Source: Symsagittifera roscoffensis
Taxonomy: Eukaryota > Xenacoelomorpha > Acoela > Convolutidae
DNA length: 64,000 nt
Assembly (NCBI RefSeq): GCF_963678635.1
Contig: NC_087065.1
Location: 23,827,254 to 23,891,253, forward strand
Direction: 5' to 3'
Position numbers and translations under genes: made by a program. Positions 46,785-59,230 of the stretch are shown here, one piece after another (the stretch's first letter is position 1; every line of letters starts with the position of its first letter). The notes beneath the pieces are model-generated. The model was not told the origin of the DNA and ran no database searches. It worked only from the letters and a program-made list of their open reading frames with translations.

Positions 46785-47162
46785 ATGACCGAAAACAGCG
46801 AAAATCCCCATCAGGTAACTGCAGCCGTCGACGAAGTCGAAACTAATATATATTGCTCTTCTTGTGAGGAAAAATTGCAAGAAGAATTGGCATTTAGATG
46901 TCGAGATTGCGAAACTAACGAGAGAGCGGTTTCTGGCAGCAATTTACAAATCTGCGATACCTGCATTGGTTGGCATGTCAAAAAAATGCATGCTGTTATT
47001 GATTATCGTGGCCACGATTCAGAAATATGTTCTCAGCACAAAATTATCTGTTCGCATTTTTGCGTGGACTGCGAAAGCTTACTTTGTTTGAAGTGCACAC
47101 TCGATCATGGTGGACACAATTTGAAAACTATACAATCGGTAGCTTCTGAAGCAAGGAAACAG
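46785..47162 (+). CDS. B-box gene 3, exon 1 (both zinc fingers)
   Basis: Holds the complete B-box pair. Reading through the donor adds only four codons before a stop, so unspliced transcript would encode a 130-aa zinc-finger-only protein. Confidence 0.88.
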
Positions 47163-50100
47163 GTCAGGCTCTCATGATAACACTAGTTAATTTTTTCTTA
47201 AAAAAGTTACTACGATTGCTCCGATCACGTATGAAGACGGAACTATACATATGTTATTTTTCCGACGCTAAATCTGATAACATTAGGAAGTAAGGTTTTT
47301 TTCATGCAAAGTCTGATACCGCAACAAATACTGCCGTTGTTCTTACTACAACAAACATAGTAGAAAAAACATTCGAAGCAGTCAAACACATGGTCGGAAC
47401 ACAGTCGAACACAAAATTGAACAAAAAATTGAAGCAGAGGATCTTAAATTCGAAAAATATTCGAACGCAAAGTCGAACACAGAGTCTGAACCTTGTGGAA
47501 CACAAGAAAAGAGCTACACATGATCTTACATAATTGTATGATAGGCATTATTTTGTTCAGAAAAAACTGTTATTAGTTGCCGCTACAGCAAGTCGAAATC
47601 TCACCTATTTTTTGCAACAAAAAATATTCACGTTTTCTTAAGTTAGTTTTTATGTGAGAATTAAGCTTCCATTCTCCACTTATAGCTTTCTCAACGTATA
47701 AATTTTTGCTTTATTCTCTTCAATGTTTTGACTTTCGAAGAAGTGACGAAATATGTGCTCGGGGTGTTTTTCTCCAGTCTTTTCAAGCAGCAATTTTAAA
47801 TGGATTTTTATAGTCTTAAAGATATTGATAACCGGGCCTCAAAAGTGAAAACATTTCACTTGTGATCTTTTTTGCCAAGTTAAAATGGTTTGAAATTGAG
47901 ACTACTACGGAAAAAATTCACTCTGTGCTTTACATAGCGTGTTTTGGGTGGGGGAGGGGAGATAAATGTAAGAAATAAAAATATTTTTTAGAACATCTCA
48001 TTTTTTTCAAGTAACGTAGAAAGAATTTTTGAACTCTTGTTTTCAGCTCGATTTTTTTTTGAAATTGAAAATGGCAGCTCGAATCGCAGCTGAAAAGAAT
48101 CGTTATTATTTTTTACTCATCTTCGAAGGACGTTGTCTAGTGCTGCCTCAACTAAAATAATTAAAATTAGTTTTCTGACAGCAATACTTTCTGCTTGCTT
48201 TTACTAGGAAATTGAGAAAACATTTGCTGAGATTTTAAGTGAAAAAAAAAACAGCCCTATTTTCAAAATAAAGCGGAACGTTCGGGGAGCTTAATTGGCT
48301 TCATTTTCTCACAAATCAGTTGTTTTCAGATTTAATAGTATTTTTGGGTGCTTGTTTTCAAGTCAATCTCCTTCAGGCTTCCTGAACAAATCAAATCAAA
48401 TCATATGCATAATTTGAAAATACTCGTGGATGGCGCTGAATATTTTTACGGTTGGCTAAAGAGGACTTGAACACCACGTTGTTATATTTTGCGTCCCTTT
48501 GTTTGAGGTATCAGGTTGAGTTGCTGCTGTTTTTTTTTTAAATTTTTCAAGGTTTCTGTTAAACTGTTAATTCCATATCGTTTTAGTTCTGTTGAATTTT
48601 CCCATGATGAAACTTAGGTGGCGTACAGTTGTTTTTTTGTTAAATATAATTATTGAAAGTTTTTTTTCGAGCAGTCTACGAGCAAATCGGGTTTGTTGAC
48701 AATCATTTTTTGCATGAGAATATATGTAACTTAATTTTTTTTTGGTTTTCTGCTGTCAAATGTTCTGCTGATTTCACCATGTCCTGACTTCACTCTGTCG
48801 TCTTTCAGTTGTTCACAGTTCCTAACAGTTTTCTAGTGCGTTGAACTTTCTTGATTGATGCTGCTGAAACTTTTCTTCTAGGAACTCAGCGGATTTCCGT
48901 GTTTTGTATGATTTTTTGTTGGTTCCGTCAAAATCTATTTGAGCTACGCTGTCGAAACATCTTGCGGTTCAATGTTACGAAGTAGTGTTGCTGAAAGTTT
49001 TTTTGATGGTTTCTCAAAAAGCTGTTACCTATGTTTTCTTTATATGCTGTAGATCATCTTGGGTAGGCAGCAATAGAAAAATAGTCGCCGTTAAGTTTGA
49101 TAGTAAAGTATGTTGCATAATGATTTGTCGTTGAGCATGGGGTAGCTGATACGATGCAAGTGGAAATATGCTGAAATTGCCGTTGATGCTCTCTTCTACG
49201 ATTTTTTTTGAGGGTCTTACTTGATCGAGTGTGTACAAAAGGTCGAATTGCTTAGTCATTGGTTCTTGCGTGCATGGTATGCGAGTGAAAACGTTTTGGT
49301 TTTCGTATGAAGATCTGTTTTGTGTCTATTGTTTTCTGTAATTTTTAAGATTGCACTGTTTTATTTTGTGAGATGTGTGTGTTAGCGTTACCGTTGTCCA
49401 AAAAGCGTACGCGCCAATGAATCTCGGGCTGTGTTGAAAAGTCACTGATATTTAAAGAAGACATGAATCAGCTCTGCAACGCACATGCTGGAGTGGCCGG
49501 GTTGCTTGATTGGTTTTCTGCTGCTGGCTAGCGTTGAATCGCAGTTTGACTCGATAGTCGCGCAATGCTCATTGTTGAAACTGGTTGCACTCGCTGCATC
49601 TCGGTTTTGAGTTGCAATCTTTGACCTAGTCTTTTCTAGAGAATTATAGCATAGCTTGTTCTCCACGTTGTTCTTTTTCATTCAATTGAATATTTTTTGT
49701 CGTTTTTAGCTATTATAGCAAAGCGTGTTCTCCAAAGTGAGTTTCTGAATTAAATGAAGAGTTTTCTGAAGTTGCTGTTGCATTTGAGTGTTTGGATAGT
49801 TTGCTGTCAACATCTTGTGAAACTGGAGCGTTTCTTGTAGCTGCCTTTTTTGAGGTTTGTGAAAATTATTGTAGGTAGCTAAGAGTCACTGAATAGTTGT
49901 TTTACATTTTTACTTTCTCGGTTTCATGTACTAGTCAATCTCCATCCAGGTTTCCCGAAAAAAATGTCCCTTTTTTACTCAATCTTATCCTAAATTTGAG
50001 AATACTCGTGGATGACTGCGACCAATTCCGATTGTTTAAAGGACACTTGAACGCTGTGTTGTTCTGTTGTTCGTCCTCGTTGAGTATTTTCGAGTATTTG

Positions 50101-53100
50101 TTAGGTTTCTGTTAACTCCTTGTCGAACTGTCAATTCCCTGTCGCTGTAACTTGGGTTTAAATTTTCAAATAAGTGGTTTTGAAATGGTCTGCAGTGTTT
50201 TGGGTTTATTGTGATAACTGAAAGCCTGTTCCGTACAATCAACAAGCAATTCGTTGAAAAGGCGGCTTTCGAGTTAGTACGAGATTTAATTTAATAATTT
50301 GGTTGCACTCGCAGCATCCGTGTTTTGCGTTGCAGTCTTTCAACTGGTGTTGTCCTAGGCTGAGTAGGAGAAATTGGCACTGGTGCAGAATTTGATATAA
50401 CTGGTGAGTTTTAGCGTGATTTAAAAAAAAAAACAAATCACAGCTCGTATCACAGCTAAAAGCGATCCGCTGTTTTTACTCAACTTCAGAGGGCGTTTGT
50501 TTAGTGCTACATCAACAAAAGAGAAATGGCTTCGATTTTCTGTCAGCAATAATCTTTGTTTAGTTTAATTTGGAAACTGACAATGAGTTGAGAAAAAAGT
50601 TCAAATGGAAAAAGCCAAGCAAAATGTTCAGGATGCTTAATGGGCTTCAATTTTTTCAAAGCTCTCAAATTAAATAGTTTTTTTTCTGTGTCTGTTGTCT
50701 TTTTTGACATGTTTTCTGGTCAATCTCTACCGAGGTTTGTGCTTGATGTTAGATGTTAAAAGAAGTACGCATTGAAGTCGATGACAATCTGCTTTTTTAC
50801 TCAATCTTATCTTGCATTTGAGAATACTCTTCGATGACTGCGAATTATTCCGGTTGGCTAAAAGAGACTTCAACACCTTGTTGTTCTGTTGCATGTCCTT
50901 GTTTGTGAGGTATCACTTTTTTCGAATAATTTGTCAAGTTTCAGTTAAACTGTCAGTTTCTTGTCGCTTTAACTTGGGTTTAAAGCTTTAATTAGGCAGT
51001 TTCATTCGTTTTAAATCATGTGGTAATTTTATTAGTTGCTTTCAGTTTCTCTTCATTTTTTCATGTTTATTTTAAAAATCAAACTGCCTCGCGGCTTGCT
51101 GGACATGTTGGTTTGTGTCTAATAGATGAAATTAAAATATACATCCAATGATGATATTCTGCGAATTTCGCTAACTATCTTGTCTATCAGTCTCTGTTTT
51201 TTTTATTCAAGAACTCCTTCGTTTAACTATATGAATAAAATTGTTTCCACATATGTTTGCATCATGAGAGGGTCAAAAACAGGTCGTTCAATTTATGAGT
51301 CAATTTGAGAAGAGCGTAAAGTTTTTTAAAGCATAAAATGATGAGTTGAATCATTCACAAAAATTACTCCACGAAGAACTAATTCTGACGGAGGAGTACC
51401 TTTACAGAAAAACGAAAATTGCTGCAGGTTGATTAGAAGTTAGTCACCTGAGGCTGGAAAATGTTGGAAGATTCCGTATTTTTTCAAAGCGAAGAGACTA
51501 CAATGAAATCGACGCTGAATCAGTTATCAATGAGCGAGAGCTGTTGTGGTCATTGGAAAATTCGGATGCTTCCCTTTTTACTGAAATAACAGAATGCAGT
51601 CAAACGGCAATGGAACAGTCAAGACGCGTTTTAATTCGACAGAAAAATTGATGTCGCACCATTTTGTTACGACGGGTCTAAAATAGCCGATGTACTTGGC
51701 AACTTTTCTGATGATTTCGTTGGTTTTCTTATGTTGCTCACTTTCAAACAAATAGAGATCCATAAATTTTCTGATGAAACCTTCAAAATATCCGAAGAAG
51801 TCTTGGAACAAGAGTTTTTAAAGAGTCTCTCTGAAAGTGTTCAAAATTTTTGACCGTAGACAAACATAAGACGAGTGGCAGATTATGTACTGGAAAAAAT
51901 AATACAGACACAGAAGAATGGAGTTTTTACCGAAAAGTTGGTTCCAATTTCGATGAAAAATCTGCAATCAATGTTGAATTAAGTGACGAAGTACCTTTAT
52001 TCAAAAAGCAATTGATGTAGACTTAGTTTATTTTATAACTACTGAGCTTGTTTTTGAGTATCCTAAATTGCTGATGACGAGCTGCTCAAAGTTATATTTT
52101 TTGATGCAAAAAATATCAATTGTTTGATAAAATTCCACAGAAGACTGCTTAGCAAGCTCTACAAGTCACAAAAAGAAGTATAGCTGTATCGAGTGAGCCC
52201 AGCTATCTTTTTGCAACTCTGCAGATATAACCTCCAAGGATCATACCACGACTTCTGCATTTCAATATTCAGTGGTGTTTTACCAGCCTGGGTAACCTTA
52301 ACTTTTCTAAATCGAGAAGCTGGCACCGGTGCAGAAATTGATGTAACAGGCGTGATGTTTCCGAAATAGCAAATGACAGCTCGCATCACATCTAAAGACA
52401 ATCCACTTTGTTTTTTCATTCAACTGCAGAGGGCGTTGTTTAGTGCTACCTCAACTGAATAAAATGGCATTGATTTTCTGTCAGCATTAATCTTTGTTTG
52501 TTTGTTTTTTTTTTTAAATTTCGCGATTAATTCAGAAAGAAAACACAAACAGTTTAAATAGAAAAGCTGGCAATTTTCTTAAAAGCAAATCAAAACGTTG
52601 ACGGTGCTTAGTGGGCTTCAATTTTTTTCTTCAATTTTCTCAAACTAAGTAGTTTTTTTTTTTCAGTTTCTATAGTTTTTTTGTTTTCATGGCTTCAAGT
52701 CAATCTCCACCGAGGTTTGTGCCTAATATTGGATGTTAAAAGAAGTACGCATTGAAGTCTATGACATTCTGCTTTTTTTACTCAAGCTTGTCTTGATTTT
52801 GAGAATTTTCGTGGATGACTGCGACTAATTCCGGTTGTTTATAGGACACTTGAACACCGTGTTGTTCTGTTGTATGTCCTCGTTTTTGAAGTATAAGTTT
52901 TTTCGAGTAATTTGTTAGGTTTTTGGGTTATCGCTGTAACTTGGGTTTAAAACTTCAAATAAGCGGTTTGAATTGATTTGCAGTGTTTTGGTTCTATTGT
53001 GATAACTGAAAGCCTGTTCCGTGCAATCAACAAGCAATTTGTTGAAAAGGCGGCTTCCTAGTTGTTATGAGAATATCTTTCATTTAACTGTTTGTTTGCA

Positions 53101-55203
53101 CTCGCTGCATCTGTGTCTTGAGTTGCAGTCTTTGACCTCGTGTTGTCGTAGAGAATTGTGGCATAGCTTGTTCTTCTGAGTGAGTTACCTTTTCTCATTC
53201 AATGAAGAGTTTTCGTTTAAGGTATTATGTTGTTTGATTTTTCTGAGACTCTTTCTTGTCGCTATTGAAAGTGTTTAAAATCTGCTGCTCCGTCACATCG
53301 TAGCAATAATAATTTAGTCATACGGAGTGGTAGTGTTAGTAGTAAAATAGTGGAGTGGTAGTAAGAAAAGAGCTGAGACCGAGGACCTGAAACCTAGACA
53401 AATTTTTTTTTGCGAAATGAGGCTGCTCTTTAATTGGACAGAGCTGACAGTGTTGGGCCTCAAACATGTTGTTGTTTCATATGAGAAAAGAAAGAGCTCG
53501 GGGTCTTGATCTGTTTCAATTTTAAATTATCTGCTAATTCCCTCAGTTGTTTTCAGTTTCTCAAGTCTTTTTTGAATGTATGTTTGATAAGAATCTCCCT
53601 CGCTGCTTTCTGGACAATTTAGGTTGCGTCTAATGGTAGTAATTAAAGTAAGCACCCATCGATTGCATTTTGAGGTTTTGGTTAACTATCTTATCTTTTA
53701 GTACAAGTTTTTTTGCTCAGAACTTTTTGGTTTAGCTGTATGAATATAATTTTTCTCACATTTTTTTAAATATCATGAGAGGTCCAATAATAGGTCTTCC
53801 AACTAATGGATCAATTCGAAGAGCGGGAAAAAGTTTTTCAGCATAAGAAAGATGAGTTGGATCAGTCGCATAAAATACTCCACGAAGAATTAATTCTGAC
53901 GAAAGAGTACCTTGATAGAAAAACGAAAACTGCTGCAGACTTACTTTTGAAGAAATGCAGATTGGTTAACTTTGAATCAGCTGAGGCTGGAAAAATGTTG
54001 GAAGATTCCCTAACTTTAAAACGAAGCGACTACAATGAAATCGACGCTGAATCAGTTCTCAATGAGCGAGAGCTGTTGTGTTCCTTGCAAAATTCGGATG
54101 CTTCTCTTGTTACCAAAATAAAAAGGATGCAGACAAATTGCAATGGAACATTGAAGAAGCGTGCTAGCTTCACAGAAAACTCCTTTTATGTCGAACCATT
54201 TTCTTACGACGATGCTAAAATTGATGAGTTAGTGGGCAAATTTGTTGATGATGTCGTCGTTTGTCTTAAATTGCCCATGTTCAAGCAAGTAGAGATCCAA
54301 AAATGTTCTGAGGAAAGCTTCAAAATGTCCGATGAATTCTGGGAACAGAAGTTCTTAAACAGATTTCCTGAAAATTCTGATATTTTTGACTTCGAACAAA
54401 CAGAAGACGAGCTGCAGATTACCTGCTGGGAAAATGATAAAGTCATAAATGAATGGATTTCACGCGAAAAAGATGATTGCAATTTCAAAGACAAATACAT
54501 AATCAATGTTAAATTGAGTGGCGACGTGCACTTCATCCAAAGAGCGATTTACTCATATTTAGTTTTCATTATAACTAATGAATCTGTATTTGAGTACACT
54601 TTGAAAAGTAGCGAGAATCCGGTCTTGATAACGGAATATAATTGGAATGATTTTGAGTGCCCGCTGGGAATACATCCAGATGTTGGTATTATGTACTGGG
54701 ACAAAGCTTTTGATGCAATTAAAGCATCAGAAGAAGAAAGCGTTAAGATACATTGCTCCGTGAAGCCATGTTTTTTCAGTCATCATTCGTGCAATTCTGA
54801 CAGGGTCAGGGTCGTTTTCCAACTAATCAATTTTGATATCATTTACTTTGACCCAGAGCAACTGACATCTTTTTTCATTCCTTATTCTCTGCACAATTTT
54901 CCGCAAGTTGATTGGATCAAGGCCATTTATCCAGCTGAAGCTGAGAAAAACACGCTTATCTTAATTTGGTGCTGCAAGCTGAAACAGATCAAAGTATTCT
55001 TCAAGAACGAAGCAGAGGAGAATTTTTCTTTGAAAGAAGTTCACCAGTGGGAAGGTGACAATGCAGCCAGCATTATTAGAATCGAATCGAATTTGGACGC
55101 TTTGGATAGCTGGTTTCTGCATTTGAAATTCAAAAAAGGATCACTTGAATCGGACAAAAACAAAGTGACAGAGAAACTAAACGAGGGTTTCATAGTTTTC
55201 TAA
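46785..55203 (+). CDS. Tandem B-box zinc-finger (TRIM-like) protein, two exons
   Basis: Exon 1 is 46785-47162 (126 codons) and exon 2 is 53794-55203. The donor AAACAG|GTCAGG and acceptor aataatag|GTCTTC are both phase 0, giving 595 aa, almost the length of the intronless 590-aa paralogue. Zinc ligands align with it one for one: C24/C27, C39/C42, C57/C60, H64, H69, then C82/H85, C93/C96, C101/C104, H108, H111. Exon 2 begins a coiled coil ('DQFEEREKVFQHKKDELDQ') and ends in the same unrecognised C-terminal domain ('LILIWCCKLKQIKVFF' at about 514, aligned with VVWCSQLK... in the paralogue). No RING is seen. The 6.6-kb intron contains a dead copy of exon 2. The polypyrimidine tract at the acceptor is weak, so the join, though well supported by phase and length, needs transcript proof. 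Confidence 0.8.
47728..53793. repeat. Intron of B-box gene 3, built of repeated ~2-kb modules
   Basis: A module containing 'gagaatactcgtggatgac', 'cacttgaacaccttgttg', 'aactgtcaattccttgtcg' and 'gttgcactcgctgcatctg' recurs, in whole or part, at about 48.1, 49.9, 50.4 and 52.4 kb in the intron, and again at 59.4 and 61.6 kb downstream. The modules carry no conserved coding frame. They are the intron flank copied together with exon 2. Confidence 0.8.
51283..52150 (+). pseudogene. Dead exon-2 copy 1 of B-box gene 3 (inside the intron)
   Basis: The acceptor aaacag|GTCGTT is preserved in phase 0. The frame opens 'VVQFMSQFEKSVKFFKA' and stops after 17 codons. Downstream similarity ('LLHEELILTEEYLYRKTK', 'RDYNEIDAESVINERELL') continues through frameshifts and stops, and most of the C-terminal domain is missing. 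Splicing into it would give a truncated zinc-finger protein. Confidence 0.85.
53794..55203 (+). CDS. B-box gene 3, exon 2 (coiled coil and C-terminal domain)
   Basis: 469 codons and a stop, the only intact member of four exon-2 copies in this region. An ATG at 53806, twelve bases inside the exon, would allow a 465-aa product without zinc fingers if transcribed separately. Confidence 0.85.
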   Translation, partial: VFQLMDQFEEREKVFQHKKDELDQSHKILHEELILTKEYLDRKTKTAADLLLKKCRLVNFESAEAGKMLEDSLTLKRSDYNEIDAESVLNERELLCSLQNSDASLVTKIKRMQTNCNGTLKKRASFTENSFYVEPFSYDDAKIDELVGKFVDDVVVCLKLPMFKQVEIQKCSEESFKMSDEFWEQKFLNRFPENSDIFDFEQTEDELQITCWENDKVINEWISREKDDCNFKDKYIINVKLSGDVHFIQRAIYSYLVFIITNESVFEYTLKSSENPVLITEYNWNDFECPLGIHPDVGIMYWDKAFDAIKASEEESVKIHCSVKPCFFSHHSCNSDRVRVVFQLINFDIIYFDPEQLTSFFIPYSLHNFPQVDWIKAIYPAEAEKNTLILIWCCKLKQIKVFFKNEAEENFSLKEVHQWEGDNAASIIRIESNLDALDSWFLHLKFKKGSLESDKNKVTEKLNEGFIVF

Positions 55204-58200
55204 TTAGTATCAAAAGCGGTAAGAGGGTCTAAAAAGTCAGTATTCTTCGTTTGCTGTTCTTGCTCCTCAGATTTGGCGTTTTATGTCGCGATATAGATGA
55301 TAAGAACGTATTGCGGAAGTGCTCCTAGCATAGTTATATTCTAAAAATTCTTTCACAATATATTTTTATGTTCCGATCATTTGAAAAATATGAAGGAACT
55401 TTGTATTCGAGTGTTTTAGTTTTTTTCTTTTTGTTTTCCACGCGAAATCATGTACCACAAAAACTCATCGAAATGGGTCGAATTATATATCATATCAATT
55501 TTCTCAGTGTCGAGAAAAACCGGTTTGATTTTGTCCAATTTCGAGCGAATGAGGCGTGCGTGAAGGCGTACAATAAATTATTTAAGCTTAATTTTAGCCG
55601 TCAAGTAAAGTTAGTTCGTGGAGTTTTTAAGCGCCATATTGTGAATCAGAAATTTCAAAAAATCAAAAAAATATAAATTTTTTTAACCATTTAAAAAAAA
55701 AATTTTCTAGTGATTTGTCTACAAAAATTGTTTTCGAATTGGCCTAGTTGACCATGACTGTCGAATATGCGTAATTTCTTTTTTTGTTTGGTTTTTTGTA
55801 TATTCTTACGACTATGTGCTATTTGCACAGTAACGGGCTATCCTTGTTTCTATTTGTTAAATATTTTAGATTTTTTTGTCCTATTATTCTTATAGCTAAG
55901 ATTAAATTGTGTTGGTCGAAAAAAAATCTATTTTGATTGAGCTTAAATTGAATTCATAAATATATAATCACAGCTTAATACAAATTGAAACTGTTGTAAA
56001 GTTTTTTATACCTATTTCTTTTGTTCGGATATCACAGCATTGAAGAAATGCGGAACTTTAAGCTCTGGAGAACTTTAAGAGAATCTAAAGGTTATGCTTT
56101 AAGAGACAATACCCTTTCTCTTTTATTAAGATGGAGAATATAGAATTGGCGTGAAGCTTTGATGGTAAACCATAGTTTTAAAATGGAAAGGCTTCCTTCT
56201 TGTGTTTTTTTCAGAATATTGTTTCTAACATTCATTTTTGAGACATTTTAGAGTTGGGCTTAATTTTTCTTGGTATTGTGAACCTTCTACTGTTTTTTCG
56301 TACTTCAAATTAAAAGTTCCAGCTGACATCATCAATGACATTTACAGCAATTCAATTTTATAATCAATAAACTATTGTCCGCCTAGGACCAACGCAAGAC
56401 ACAAGGCCTTTACTATGTTGGCCCTAGATAAACAAGTTATTAATCAAATTAGCTGAAGTTGATCATTTAACAAAAAAAAGATGGCAACAATTTTAAATCT
56501 TTTGAAAATTTTATTCAATTAATGTTCTTTTTTACATCAAATCTTTTAGATTTAAGTCTTAATGTTCTCGAAATATCACGGGATGTTCGATTGATGGGTT
56601 AACAAACAGTGTGCAATGAATATCAATAAATACTATTGCGCAAAAAGGAAAAAATCGGAACTTTTTCATTCTGCCGATAATCTAAAGGCAAAGTCATTTC
56701 TGACACTTGGTCATCAGATCCTTCAACGTGTTCATGCTTCTACTTATACTTAGTGGAATATGCTTCAATAAGCTCCAGGGGAGCTTATATAGGGGCAGGG
56801 ACCACACCAACTGAGATCGAAATTAGTCGTCTTGCAGTAAGTGTTTTGTGTATAAGAGGTAGGAGTTTCTTAAATGATGCAACACATCAACGCAGAAATC
56901 AAATGATCGTATCGAAAAATGAGTCCATGCAGCTCTTGGTTATCGAATATATAGTTATGAAAGACATCTAAGACAGTTATGGTTGGATCTGTTCAATATT
57001 ATCGAATAAATGCATCTTATTGAAAAAGTTATTCTGAAAGAATTATATTGAAAATTGAAGCAGAAAGTTAATGCCTACACCCCTAAAATATTGAAGCTTG
57101 CTTTCACTAATGATGATCGAAGACTTTGATGATTCTTTTTAAATTGGAGAAAGTTGAGTTTTCTAACTCCAGTTAATTGCTTAGTCATCTCTTTAAAGAG
57201 CTCATATAGATGTAACTCGACCACAGTAGCAAAATTATTATCAGCCGTCAGTTCATAAATGCTTTCACATTAACCTTAAAAAATTGAATCTGATAATTCT
57301 GTTTTGCATTTTGAAAATTGAAATCAATTTACTTTCATTAATTTACCCATACACTAAAACACCGCATTGAATGACGGGTTTAATGAATGAATTATATTGT
57401 AATTAAAAGATGTTTGCGAAGGAAAACAGTTCCAATTTAATGGTTTTTGTGAAGTACTTAGCAATTTTATGCAAGCTAGAACTTTTGAAATTCCAAACGT
57501 TCTGCCATAAGTTCATATCGTGTTGTTATTATGGTATGCTCTGGCAAACTCTTACTAGAAGATTTGGCAGAAAATCGATTAGAGCAAATATTAGATAAGA
57601 CCCGATTGTGACGTCCCTGAATAATAGTTAAAACTGCCCATCATATTTTGATTGTATCCATTTTAACTTAAATTAACTTGAAAGTGACCTATTTCATGAC
57701 TGGAATTGTGGTTCAACCAATTCTGCAGAACAAACTATTCTTTAGAAAGTTTAATTCTGAGCTAAAACCAGTCGTCGCTTCCTCGTCTATTATTTAGCAG
57801 TAACTGGATATCCAGATTTTTCGTTAAAGTTATAGATGGTTCACACAGACTTTAATTGACTATAGTTAAACTGCAAATTACATAAAATTTGGTTTTCAAA
57901 CTTCAAGGGACAAATATTTTTTTGCATATATGAGTTCTTGAATAGATCACCAAGCAATTAAAATAGACTTTTTTCACCGATCATTTAAATCAATTTTTAA
58001 ATTTCTTTTAAAAGTAAAAACCGCCAGACTAGAAATCTCAAGAAGGGTCTTGTGACGTCTTTGAAATGTCGTTAGCTTATAACTCACTTGGTTAGGTGCT
58101 GTTGAGTGTCATGATAGGTAAATTGGTAAAGTTAAAGAACATGAAATATCAATAGATGAAGTCCAAGTTATCTCAAAAGATAATTACTATGAAAATAATT

Positions 58201-59230
58201 GCTTGCTCATTTTTGGAGAACTGAATTGAAATTTAAGAGCTCAGCTCAAGAAAGAAATAGAATTGGGTGCTCAAATTTTTTTTCAAGAGATCAACTAAAG
58301 AATAAGGTTGAGAATCTGACCCAAACATCCGTCTGTAGAAGAATCGCCTTGCCGCTAACAGGGAACATTTGAGTTTATCTGTAAAACATTTGAATGATAA
58401 TTACCAAACAGGGCCTATTATTTAGTGAAAAATTATGGAAGATGTAACTAATCCTAATCGAAAAGGTTTAAGATTGAAGATCGCACAGTGAGTGTTGACA
58501 ACACACGACGAGAACCAGGCTCGTTAAAGCAAAGATCAAGGCAGTACCTGACTCATACAGTGCCGCAGTCAGTAGATGACTACAGCAAAAAGGAGTTGTT
58601 GAAAACAACTTTGAGGGACGATTTGACGGGAAAAGTACTTTTTTCCTATGCTGATCAGATGATAGATGTCATTTCAATTTAACAGGAAATTGAACTCAAA
58701 AACAGTTAAATCAGAATTTCCGTGCTCTTAATTCTTTTATTTTTTTTGGCTAGTGCTCCTTTTACTACAGTGATTTCAGTTGTCTGAAGTTACTCAAATA
58801 AACTGACTAGAGCTTTTTATTCTTAACAAATACTGGCACAAGATTCATAGTTTTGTCTTGAATTTGAACTGATTTTTCTCAAAAGTCATTTACCCAAAGA
58901 GCTTTCAATTTCTCTACTCTGTTGGTGTCTTTTCCAATTGAAAGCAGCAATTTAATTTAACTGATAGTCATCCGACTACGCTAAGATGGCACACATTTAT
59001 ATCAGTCGAATCTTTCGGAGGAACGTAAAAGGAAGACTTCTCACAGTTCGATCAATTGATTCAAGAGTGCGTCAGTGTAGCAGGAATCGATCCGACTCCA
59101 AGCGAAGTTTTTTCAACTACATTTGCGAGACGACGCGTTGCGGTTTTACCAGCCGGTAGGACTAGTTTCTCGTGCGAATGTTCCTGCTAGTCTCGCAGCA
59201 CTAAAGGACTGCTTTTGCAATCCTCTTCAA
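55204..59230. other. Spacer downstream of B-box gene 3
   Basis: AT-rich. Open frames at 55368-55676, 56753-56971, 57410-57598 and 58488-58682 show no recognisable motifs or splice context. The last has protein-like composition but stands alone. No repeat or RNA is apparent. Confidence 0.45.

Noticed and set aside
58488-58682. 64-codon open frame with protein-like composition
   Set aside because: Isolated, with no recognisable domain and no convincing acceptor or donor pairing it with other exons.
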